From contig JACEEZ010023664.1 of NCBI GenBank assembly GCA_016584305.1, positions 904,583 through 968,582 of the forward strand: DNA of 64,000 nucleotides, given 5' to 3'. Origin of the DNA: Chionoecetes opilio. Its lineage: Eukaryota > Arthropoda > Malacostraca > Decapoda > Majidae. A model generated the notes under the pieces. It worked only from the letters and a program-made list of their open reading frames with translations, made no database searches and had not been told where the DNA came from. The position numbers were made by a program, and so were the translations under genes. Below, one piece after another: positions 45,201-54,485 of the stretch; position 1 is the stretch's first letter, and every line of letters begins with the position of its first letter.

Positions 45201-47987
45201 TAACGATAAGTAACTGAATATACCACATTAGTTATTCGACAAGGATACTAAACAGGTCATATCTATAAAATGTTGATATTCACTAAAAATCGTCTAATGG
45301 TACCCAAATTACTATGGAAATTACGTTCTGGTCTCAAGGGGTTAAACACACGCCCACCTTGTTCAAAATCGTTAAGGAAGTATTCCGGGAAGGTGTAGAT
45401 GTTCTTGGGTTCGATGAGGCCCACGATGTCATGGCGCTTGAACAAGGTGACGGCGTAGCGCAGGTTGTCCTCGAGGGTGGCGTTGTGCTCCTCCTCTGTG
45501 TGCTCCTGCTGCCGCTTGCCCACATTCACGTTCATCCTGGGGGGGGCGGGGAGGTGAGGAGGAGGAGGAGGAGATGGAAGAGTGAGGGTATTTGGAGGAG
45601 GAGGGGGAAGAGTGAGGAAGGTATTTGGAGGAGAGGGAAAGGAAGAGGGAGCAGGAGGTAAATATATGGATGAGTAGGAGGAGCGGGAAGAGTGAGGAAG
45701 GTATTTGGAGGAGAGGGAAGAGTGAGGAAGGTATTTGGAGGAGGAGAGGGTAAGGAAGGAAGAGGAGGAGGGGGAAGAGTGAGGAAGAGGGGAAGAGGGA
45801 GGAAGAAGTGAGAGTGAGGAAGAAGAAGGAAGGTATTTGGAGGAGCGGGAAGAGTGAGGAAGGTATTTGGAGGAGGAGAGGGTAAGGAAGAGGAAGGAAG
45901 GTATTTGGAGGAGAGGGAAGAGTGAGGAAGGTATTTGGAGGAGAGGGTAAGAAGGAAGAGGAGGAGGCGGGGGAAGAGTGAGGAAGAGGGGGAAGAGGGA
46001 GGAAGAAGGTGAAGAGTGAGGAAGAGGAAGGAAGGTATTTGGAGGAGGAGAGGGTAAGGAAGAGGAAGGAAGGTATTTGGAGGAGAGGGAAGAGTGAGGA
46101 AGGTATTTGGAGGAGGAGAGGGTAAGGAAGGAAGAGGAGGAGGCGGGGGAAGAGTGAGGAAGAGGAAGGAAGGTATTTGGAGGAGGAGAGGGTAAGGAAG
46201 AGGAAGGAAGGTATTTGGAGGAGGAGAGGGAAAGGAAGGAAGAGGAGAGAAAGAAGGAGAAGAAAGATATTTGTATAGGTGAAAAAAAATAGAAAAAGTT
46301 ATCATAATGGTATGGGAAATATATGGGAGAAGGAGGAGGAGGAGGAGGGAGTAAGGAAGGAAGGAATACATAGCAAGAATTACAGGAAGGAAGAAAGGAG
46401 GGAAAGGAGGAATACATGTGAAGAACAGATACCAGGCTAGTTATTGGTCTATAACGATGGTATCTGCTGAACTACATACTGCACACACACACACACACAC
46501 ACACACCCTACCAACACACACCCCATCCCCTACCAACACACATACACACCCTTCAAACCACCTCCCCAACACACACACACACGTACACAGGCAATACTTA
46601 CATGGACACGTTCATGGCCTTGGCGTACATGAGACTCTTTTCGAGGCTGGCCTTGAACTGAGCCTCCTTGCCGGGCTGGCACGCGCACCCCATCTCCCCG
46701 GCCTCAAAGTTACCTGTAGGGGGGGGGGGGGGGGGGACGATGAGAGACAGAGAATAAGCCGACACACAGACACACCCTCACATCTCACTCAGTTCATATA
46801 CTACATCTATCACTTTTATCTATCTTTCTACACATCCCATTTATCGGTATGTGTGCAGTTACCACCACAACACGCTGGGTGGTGTTAAGTATCGTGAACG
46901 TTTGGTTCTCATCATAAGCAGGATTTCTTACCCCTACAACAGCCGGCGGAACTGATAAATAACACAAGGGGGGGTCTGAGGGGAACCCCCTTCGAGGTTA
47001 GGTTACGTAAACAATGCCCGGGTTGGGTTAGTTAACTAGTAGGGGGCAGTTAGGTCAGGAGAGTATAGGGGCATTTTCACAGTAACCTAGGCCATCATTG
47101 TCTCACAGCACAAAATTTAGATTTGTCTTTTATCACTTTGGTTCCAGTGAATATTGAAGGATCAATTGTATATTGTATAGAATATTTTTACCAAAAAGCT
47201 GCAGATATTATGATAATTTCACAGTAACAACAATACATTGCGACAACTGTAAAAAAATTATTCAACAACTTGAAAACTGAACACCTCAATTTTTTTTTAA
47301 TATATTTACCACAATTAAAATAGGTCAATATGTGATAAAATATACGCGTCAAATGTAATAAGTATGTATAATTTATATATTCAGCGCCGACATCGTTTAT
47401 GTTACACTAATTTTTCAGTCCACAATGTCCACTCCGACACATCGGTCTATATCTTATGCCAGAATATGTGAAAGTCTATTGTTTTTCATTGATATACAAG
47501 ACACTATAAGGGACTATATATAGTCCCTTATAGTGTCTTGTATATCAATGAAAAACACAATCAGCTACACCCATTATAAGATAGTTCATTGCTTTATTTC
47601 AATTATTACTGATGGCCTAGGTTACGGTGAAAATGCCCATTGGTCAATAGGGAGTATTGGTTTAAACAGCATATTTACCCATTTTTTGATAAAACTCAAC
47701 TAATAATTTTTTTTACAAATCCCACCTTACTTATTTTAACACATCCCCTACCTACTGACTGACCCCCCCCCCTTCGCTACCCCCTTTTTACCGGGGTCAG
47801 TGTTGATGAGGACGGCCTCTAGCTGTTGGAGCTGGAGTTCCGTAGCCAGGGCCTCGGAGGTCTCGTGGTAGGGCATCGGCACCTCCACCAAGTGAAACCC
47901 CGCCTTCTTCGCTGCCCCCACCCTCTCGATCAAGGCGCCGCGCTCCGGGAACAGGGTGCCGAGGTTGCCACACACGCGCAGAGACAT
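41922..47987 (-). CDS. HYI: Hydroxypyruvate isomerase, complete, six exons, 265 aa
   Basis: Isomerises hydroxypyruvate and tartronate semialdehyde; a xylose-isomerase-like TIM barrel, presumably cytosolic. Exons on the minus strand: 47,987-47,792; 46,713-46,602; 45,536-45,358; 44,889-44,770; 43,080-42,985; 42,016-41,922 (stop TAG). All introns obey GT-AG and the exons sum to 798 bp in one frame, close to the ~275 aa of animal HYI proteins. Start ATG 47,987 gives MSLRVCGNLGTLFPERGA. Likely metal-binding or catalytic residues in the family: Glu145 (GLIEPKN), Asp180 and His183 (LDVFHLQL), His204 (HVQVSQ), Glu243 (GAEYVP). Exon 2 has GEMGCACQPGKEAQF. One oddity: residues ~101-110 (VSMMNVNVGK) replace the usual RIHxMAG strand. 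Introns carry minisatellites, a MITE and CA repeats. An inverted, damaged copy lies at 55,211-60,139. Confidence 0.92.
42017..42984. repeat. HYI intron 5: duplicated AGT segments, AAT and CT-rich repeats
   Basis: The acceptor-side segment (CCCTTGTAACCTGAAAATAG with AGT units) occurs three times at about 42,005, 42,085 and 42,173, so the 3' splice region has been tandemly duplicated. Then (AAT)n at 42,270-42,290 and a 600-base CCTTCC/CTCTCT-rich tract to 42,966. The intron ends at the exon 5 donor. Confidence 0.85.
43200..44672 (+). repeat. HYI intron 4 minisatellite, 46-bp unit
   Basis: Unit of 46 bases, ACACACTCTTCCTCCTACTA followed by CTATTACCTACACTTCTTCC. About 28 copies, some shortened or carrying TCCTTCCC insertions. 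The equivalent array in the other arm is less than half as long (58,290-58,820). The long frame spanning it is an artefact of a unit whose length permits open reading. Confidence 0.95.
44893..45355. other. HYI intron 3
   Basis: Intron between exon 4 (44,889) and exon 3 (45,358). Contains a G-rich run, a T/CT-rich tract (45,010-45,100) and C/A-rich sequence. No additional gene. Confidence 0.8.
45541..46260 (+). repeat. HYI intron 2 purine-rich minisatellite
   Basis: Units of roughly 30-36 bases around GGAAGGTATTTGGAGGAGAG and GAAGAGTGAGGAAG. The plus strand is almost entirely purine for 700 bases, which means the HYI transcript is almost entirely pyrimidine here. The block sits directly at the acceptor of exon 3. 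A similar block is present in the other arm (56,720-57,320). Confidence 0.95.
46480..46590 (+). repeat. CA-rich simple repeat in HYI intron 1-2 boundary
   Basis: (AC)n with interruptions, just downstream of exon 2 in gene sense. A G run of ~15 lies at the acceptor of exon 2 (46,718-46,734). Confidence 0.85.
47068..47638. mobile_element. MITE-like element in HYI intron 1
   Basis: Ends are inverted: GGGCATTTTCACAGTAACCT to GGCCATCA at 47,068-47,096 and its reverse complement with one mismatch at 47,610-47,638. Between lies AT-rich sequence without a gene and the 76-bp palindrome at 47,481. Target duplication is not clear. A corrupted copy is in the other arm at about 55,550-56,110. Confidence 0.7.
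47481..47556. repeat. Perfect 76-bp palindrome
   Basis: GTTTTTCATTGATATACAAG to its exact reverse complement CTTGTATATCAATGAAAAAC with no spacer; the centre is TATATA. Every one of 38 base pairs matches. Confidence 0.95.
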
Positions 47988-48254
47988 CGCGACCTGGGGG
48001 AGTAGGGGAGGGGCTGTTCATAGGGGGGAGGTGTATGTGTGAGGATGTTTAAATATCTGATAAAAGGGAGTGACCGAAAATATTTGATGAAGAAAGGAAG
48101 ATAGAGAAAATAAATATAAGCAATACAAAGGAAAATGACTAATTGTAGGGCTGTGTGGTTATAAGGGGGGAGGTGTAAGGGGGTGTTATTAGGGGGAGGT
48201 AAGGGGGTGTGGGTGTTAGTGGTGATAATGGTGTTATTAGGCGTGATATTAGTG

Positions 48255-48724
48255 TTACATAAGACCATAAGAACATAAGAAAGCTACAAGAGGCCGTGAG
48301 ACCTACACGTGGTAATTCCTTTTACTTAACACTACCTACATCCGCCTTTCATCCCCATCCATAACACTGTCTAGCCTCCTTTTAAAACTCCCCACTAACT
48401 ACCTGTCTACTGAGTCCATTCCAATCATTTACCAGCCTATTTGTGAACCAGTTTTTCCCTATTTGTTTTTTAAATCTACGCTTTTCCAGCTTTCATCCGC
48501 TACTTCTTGTTTTATCCTGCTTACTAGCCATGAGAACTTTTCCTACATCTCCTTTATTGTATCCCTTTATATCTGCCACCTGACTACTATACCCACTCGT
48601 TTAACTTATCTAAGTCTCCCTGCAATATGTTTACATCAGACTGTGATCTAATAATCCTACCTACCTTAGTATCATCAGCAAACTTACTGATATCACTGCT
48701 AATCCCACTGTCTAAGTCGTTGAT
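48255..48724 (+). repeat. Dispersed repeat (ACATAAGAACATAAGAAA family)
   Basis: Begins CATAAGACCATAAGAACATA and continues through CTAGCCTCCTTTTAAAACTC and CATCAGCAAACTTACTGATA to CTAAGTCGTTGATG. I have the impression of a common non-LTR-type repeat in crustacean and some other animal genomes, but cannot prove the family. It is cut by the Tc1 remnant at the TA in GATGTA. Confidence 0.5.
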
Positions 48725-49300
48725 GTACAGTCGGCGCAAAAAAACTTAGAGGACTCCAAAAAACTTAGGACGGGAATAACGTCCTTAGCTTTTTTGCCTA
48801 TTTCGGTGGGATCGATTGAATTTTTTTTACGTTTTTTGTATATCTGGCAGTGCATTAGGCTGCCTGCTGTATATTCATCGCTGCTGCCCACTCTATATCT
48901 CCCAGTCATCATAGGAAGAGGTTGTTGTGTTTGGTTCTCCAACCTGCCAACACCCCCATTCGCCCCTCCATCTTCTACCGCCTCCTCCAGGTCTACTAAA
49001 GCATTATGCCGGTCAAATCTCTATCCATTGTGAAGAAGACACATATAGTAACCTTGTTTCGAAGTGGCCAAACCATCGGCCAGATAGCGAGGGAATGGGG
49101 TTTTTCCCAAACAAAATTTGGGTTTTTACAGGCGGGCGCAAGATGGTGATTTAGGGGACTTTTTTCTGGCGTGGAAGAAAGGTCGGGGCGACCAAGAAAA
49201 CTTAAAAGAAGATGACTATGCCAAAGGATTGTTGATGTCAACAATCCTTTTGAGCAGTTGATCAGTCTTCTTTGATCGTAACTTAACTTGTACATCTGAC
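48725..49300 (+). pseudogene. Tc1-like transposon remnant with transposase N terminus
   Basis: Starts at TACAGTCGGCGCAAAAAAAC, a Tc1-style end directly after a TA. A frame from ATG 49,006 gives MPVKSLSIVKKTHIVTLFRS and GQTIGQIAREWGFSQTKF, a helix-turn-helix of the Tc1 type. A frameshift follows; then GRPRKLK, the basic motif that joins the two DNA-binding parts, is readable. The catalytic domain is missing. A 28-bp palindrome (AAAGGATTGTTGA/TCAACAATCCTTT) lies at 49,223-49,250. A degraded inverted copy occupies 53,940-54,485. Confidence 0.75.
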
Positions 49301-49315
49301 CATTAGCAGTAATTT

Positions 49316-49529
49316 AGTAGTAGTAGTGGTAGTAGTGGTAAGAGAAGTGGTAGTAGAAGTGGGTAAGAGAAGTAGAAGTGGTAAGAGAAGTAGTAGTGGT
49401 AAGAAAAGTAGTAGTAGAAGTGGTAAGAGAAGTAGTAGTAGTAGTACTAGTAGTAGTAGTGGTAAGAGAAGTAGTAGTAGTAGTAGTAGAAGTGGTAAGA
49501 GAGGTAGTAGTAGTAGTAGAAGTGGTAAG

Positions 49530-49574
<45 letters not shown>

Positions 49575-49740
49575 ACGAGTAGTAGTAGTAGTAAGAGAAG
49601 TAAAGTAGTAGTAGTAGTGGTAGTGGTGGTAGTAGTAAGAGTAGTGGTAGTGGTAAGAGAAGTAAAGTAGTAGTAGTAGTATTAGTGGTGGTGGTGGTAA
49701 GAGTAGTAGTGGTATAAAAAAGAAGAAGTAGTATATATAG
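49316..49740 (+). repeat. AGT/GGTAAGAGAAGT microsatellite
   Basis: AGTAGTAGTGGTAAGAGAAG units. Continues after the insertion at 50,390. Frames through it (S/R/K repeats) are not genes. Confidence 0.9.
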
Positions 49741-49760
49741 TATAGTATAGTAGCAGTATT

Positions 49761-50380
49761 TCGGTATTATTCTAGTGTTTGCCCATACTCCCCCTCTCCC
49801 ACAAAACAAGGTTAGGGACCTGGGGGAATGCGGGATATTTGACTGAGGCACAAAATATGCGTCGCAACCACAAATTTTTGAGTTGGGGGTTTAAAAAAAA
49901 ATTTTCCTAGATCCGGGGAAAAAATTCATTGGATTTCTTCTAGTCCAGAGTGTAAACCCTGACGATTCACAAATGAGACTGAAGGTCGAGAACTCCCCAA
50001 CCCCCCCGTAGGAGGTTGGGTTTAAATTTTGTTTGGGTTTAAATTTGGGTAGGTTGGTTGGATTTTGGGTTTGGTTTGGTTAGATTTGGGTTTGGTTTAG
50101 CTAGGTTATCTGTGGGGCAAGCCCCCCCCCTAATTAGGTTAAATTTTGGCTAGGTTAGGTTAGGTTAATTTTTTGGGTTTGGGAAATTTCTCTAATATAA
50201 GGAAATTTCCCCAGATCTAGGGAATTTTAGCCCCCCCACACAACTCTTAAATTTTCGTGTTTTTCCCACGCAAAATTGTTCCCCACCCAAAAACCTCACA
50301 TTTCCACAGGGTCCAAAACTTGTTTGGGGAAGTGGGAGAGTATGGCAAACACTAGAAATTTTTCCGAATAGTATAGTAGT
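49761..50380. mobile_element. Inverted-repeat element inside the AGT microsatellite
   Basis: Left end TTATTCTAGTGTTTGCCCAT and right end, in reverse complement, AATTTCTAGTGTTTGCCATA are related over ~35 bases. AGT repeat flanks both sides. The body contains TTAGG-like and CCTAA-like text and CCCTAGATCTAGGG-like palindromes. No gene. The other arm has the same element at about 52,920-53,525. Confidence 0.65.
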
Positions 50381-50384
50381 ATAG

Positions 50385-51280
50385 TTAGTAGTAGAGAGTG
50401 GTACGAGATATAGTAGTAGCAGTAGTAGGGGAAAGAAGTAAAGTAGTAGTAGTTAGAGTAGTAGTGGGGGTGGTGGTAGTAATGTAGTAGTATGGTGGTA
50501 AAATAGTAGTAGGGTAAGAAAGTAAAGTAGTGTAGTTTTAGTAGTAGTATGTGGTGGTGGGGGGTGGTGGTGGTGTGGTTTGGGGGTGGTGGTGGCAGTA
50601 GTATATATAGGGGGTAAAGTTAGTATGGGAGTGGGAAAAGAAGTAAAGTATAGCAGTAGTGGTAGTGGTGTGGGGGTAATAGTAGTAGTAGTGGGGGGGT
50701 AGGGTAGTAGCAGGGTATGGTAAAAGAAGTAAAGTATGTAGTAGTGGGGGGTATGGGGGTGGAAAGTATAGTGGGGTGGGGTAAGTGTAGTAGTAGTGGA
50801 GTGGTAGAGAAGTAAAAATTAGTAGAGTGGTATGGGGAGTGGTAGTGGTGTAATAGTAGTATAGTGGTGGTGGAATGTAGTAGCAGTGGTAGGCCTAGTG
50901 GGAAGAGAAGTAAAGTAGTTATAGTAGTGGGGTGGGGTGGTGGTGGTGGTGGTGGTGTTGGTGGTGGGGTAGTATAGTGGGGTGGTAAGTGTAGTAGATG
51001 GTAGTGGTAAAAAGAATAAAGTATTATGGGTGGTAATAGAGTAATAGCGGTGGGGGTAAGAGTAGTAGTTGGGGAGTGGTAAGAGAAGTAAATGGGTAGT
51101 AGTGGTATGGTGGGGGTGGTAATGTAGTAGTAGTGGTAGGTTTGTGGTAATAGTGTATATGGTGGTGGTAAGTGTATAGTATGGTAGTGGGAAGAGAAGT
51201 AAAATAGTAGTATAGTAGTAGTGTAGTAGTGGTAGTGGTGGTAATGTAGTAGTAGTAGTGAGTAGTAGTAGTAGTATATA
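50385..51280 (+). repeat. Degenerate AGT/GGT repeat near the duplication centre
   Basis: AGTAGTAGTGGTGGT-type sequence with many extra G, i.e. error-rich. Mirrored at 52,010-52,910. Confidence 0.85.
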
Positions 51281-51299
51281 GCATATTTCTAACCCCTAC

Positions 51300-51405
51300 A
51301 AAAAGCCATACGGGAAATTATTAAAAAGTTCGTTAGCAACGGTTTACAGGGAGAGAGGGGAGAGAGAAGGGGAAAGGGGAGAGAGAGAGAGAGAGAGAGG
51401 AAGGG

Positions 51406-51475
<70 letters not shown>

Positions 51476-51960
51476 AGAGAGAGGAGAGAGAGGGGAGAAG
51501 GAGAGGGAAAAAAAAGATTAAAAGGGAAAACAAAAGAAAAGGAAAAGGGGAAAAAAGAAGGGAAAAAAAAAAGAAAAGGGGGGCCCAAAAAAAAAATCCA
51601 AAAAAAAAAAAGAAAAAGAAAAAAGAAAAAAAAAAAAAAATTTGTTAAAAAAAGGGAAAAAAACCCGGGAAAATTTTTTTTATTTAAAAAGAAAAGGAAG
51701 GAAAAATTTTCTTTTTCCCTTTTTATCATTTTTTTTTTTCCTTTTTTTTTCCCCTTTCCTTTTCTTTTTTCCCTTTTTTTTTTTCCCTCTCTCTCTCTCC
51801 CCTCTTTCTCTCTCTCTCTCCCCTCTCCTTTTTCCTCCTCTCTCTCTCTCTCTCTCTCTCCCCTCTCTCTTCTCTCTCTCTCTCTCCCCTTTTCTCCCTT
51901 TCCCTCTCTCTTTTTCTCTCTCTCTCTCTCTCTCCTCTCTCCTGTCAACCGTTGTAACGA
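51300..51960. repeat. Centre of the inverted duplication
   Basis: AAAAAGTTCGTTAGCAACGG (51,322) faces CCGTTGTAACGAACTTTTTA (51,949). Between are (GA)n, A-rich and T-rich tracts and then (CT)n, i.e. reverse complements of one another around about 51,640. There is no unique spacer between the arms. Confidence 0.85.
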
Positions 51961-53939
51961 ACTTTTTAATAATTTCCCGTATGGCCTGTTGAGCGTTAGA
52001 AATATGTATATACTACTACTACTACTACTACTACTATACTATTACCCCCACTACCACTACTACTACTACTACTATACTACTATTTTATTTCTCTTCCCAC
52101 TACCATACTATACACTTACCACCACCATATACTCTATTACCACTACCTACCACTACTATACATTACCACCCACCACCAAAACCATACTACTACCACTTTA
52201 CTTCTTTACCACTCCATACTACTACTCTTACCACCACCGCTATTATATATTCCCAAACCCAATATATACTTTATTCTTTTTACCACACCATCTACACACT
52301 TACACCCCACAAATACTACACCACCCCCAAACCCCAAACCAACCACCACCACCACCACCCCACTACTATACTACTACTTTATTTCTCTTCCCACTGGGGC
52401 CTACCACTGCTACTACACTTCACCACCATTTAACTACTATTCCCACCACCCCCCCACAAACACTCCCACTCAAATATTTTACTTCTTTTACCACTCCATA
52501 CTACTACACTTACCCCACCCCACTATACAAATTACCACCACCAACCACTCCCACTACTACTATATTTTAATTCTCTACCAAACCCTGCTACACCCTACCA
52601 CCACCAACTACACATTCCCACCACACCACAACCACTACTGTATACTTTACTTCTTTTCCCACACATACTATACTTTTCCCCCTACTATATACTACTCCAC
52701 CACCACCCCCAAACCCCCACCACCACCACCACCCCACCACCACATACTACTACTACTACTACATACTTACTTTCTTACCCTACTACTACTTTTACCACCA
52801 CTACTACTACTATTACTACCACCACCCACCACTCTACTAAAACTACTACTACTTTACTTCTTTCCCCTAACTACGCTACTACTATATCCGTACCACTACC
52901 TACTATAACTATATATATACTATTTCGGAAAATTTCTAGTGTTTGCCCATACTCTCCCACTTCCCCCAAACAATTTTTGGACCCCTGTGGAAATGTGAGG
53001 TTTTTGGGTGGGGAACAATTTTGCGTGGGAAAAACACGTAATTTAAGAGTTGTGTGGGGGGGCTAAAATTCCCTAGATCTAGGGAATTTCCTTATTAGAG
53101 AAATTTCCCTAACCAAAATTAACCTAACCTAACCTAGCCAAAATTTAACCAAAATTAGGGGGGGGGCTTGACCACAGATAACCTAAGCTAAACCTAACCA
53201 AATCTAACCAAACCAAACCCAAATCCAACCAACCTACCCAAATTAACCAAAAAAATTTTAACCAAAACCTCCTAGGGGGGGGTTTGGGAAGAGTTCTCGA
53301 CCTTCAGTCTCATTTGTGAATCGTCGGGTTCACACTCTGGCTCAGAAGAAATCCAAAAATTTTTTCCCGGGAAAGGGAAAATTTTTTTTCAAAACCCCTA
53401 ACTAAAAAAATTATTGGTTGCGAGCATATTTTTGCCTCAGTCAAATATCCCCTTCCCCGGTCCCTAATTGTTTTGGGGGAAAGGGGGGGATATGGGCAAA
53501 CACTAGAATAATACCGAAATACTGCTACATCTAAAAACTATATACTATTCTTTTTATCCCACTACTCTTCCCACCACCACCACTAATATACTACTACTAT
53601 TTTACTTCCTTCCCACTACCACTACTCTACTACTACACCATACCATATTTTAAACTATTTACTTCTCTTAATATACTACTCTACCCCCACTACTCACTAC
53701 TACTACTAATACTACACTACTTTTTACCACTTCTCTATACTACTCCCTCTTTTACATTCTACTACTACTATACACTTCTCTTCCCACTACTACTACAGTA
53801 CTACTACTTACTACCTCTTACCACTTCTACTAACTTTTCTTACCCTACTATTCTTTACCATTTATTTCTCTTACCCACTTTACTACCATTCTCTACCATA
53901 CTCCCCTATACTACTAAATTACTGCAAATGGTCAGATGA

Positions 53940-54485
53940 CAATTTAAAGTTAGATCAAAGAAACTGACAAATGCTCAAAAGGATTGTTGACATCAAAAAT
54001 CCTTTGGCATAGTCATCTTTTTTAAATTTTTTTCTTGGTCGCCCTGACCTTTTTTCCACCCAGAAAAAGTCTCTAAATCACCATCTTGCGCCCGCCTGTA
54101 AAAGACCCAACTGTTTTTGGGAAACCACATTCCCTCGCTATCGGGCCGAGGTTTGGCCCACTTCGAAACAAGGTTACTAATGTGTTTTTTTCACAATGGT
54201 AGAGATTTGCCCGGATATGTTTTAGTAGACCGGGGGAGGCGGTAGAAGATGGAGGGGCGAAGGGGGGGTTTGGCAGGTTGGGAGAACCAAAACAAACAAC
54301 CTTTCCTATGAGACTGGGAGATATAGAGTGGGCAGCAGCGAGAAATCAGCAGGGCCAATGCACGCCAGATATACAAAAAACGTAAAAAAATTCAATGACC
54401 CCCACGAAATAGGAAAAAAAGCAAAGGGACGTTATTCCCGTCCTAATTTTTTTTGGAGTCCCTAAGTTTTTTGCGCCGATGTACA
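53940..54485 (-). pseudogene. Inverted copy of the Tc1 remnant
   Basis: Reverse complement of 48,725-49,300: AAAAATCCTTTGGCATAGTC, then CCATCTTGCGCCCGCCTGTA and the end TTTTTTGCGCCGATGTACAT at 54,467-54,486. Disrupted by many small indels. Confidence 0.75.

Larger units (their letters stand above)
40556..51640. repeat. Left arm of giant inverted duplication
   Basis: From the 41-bp minisatellite to a centre near 51.64 kb, this arm is repeated in reverse complement at 51,640-64,000. Matching landmarks: hydroxypyruvate isomerase exon 6 (41,922-42,016 and 60,045-60,139, identical length), exons 1-5, the Tc1 remnant (48,725 and 54,485), the 47,068-47,638 element, the AGT blocks, and the AAGTTCGTTAGCAACGG phrase near the centre. 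The left arm is the cleaner of the two; its exons are intact. Confidence 0.9.

Noticed and set aside
45263..46417. 384-codon proline/serine-rich minus-strand frame
   Set aside because: It joins HYI exon 3 to its repetitive intron; only 45,358-45,536 is supported as coding.
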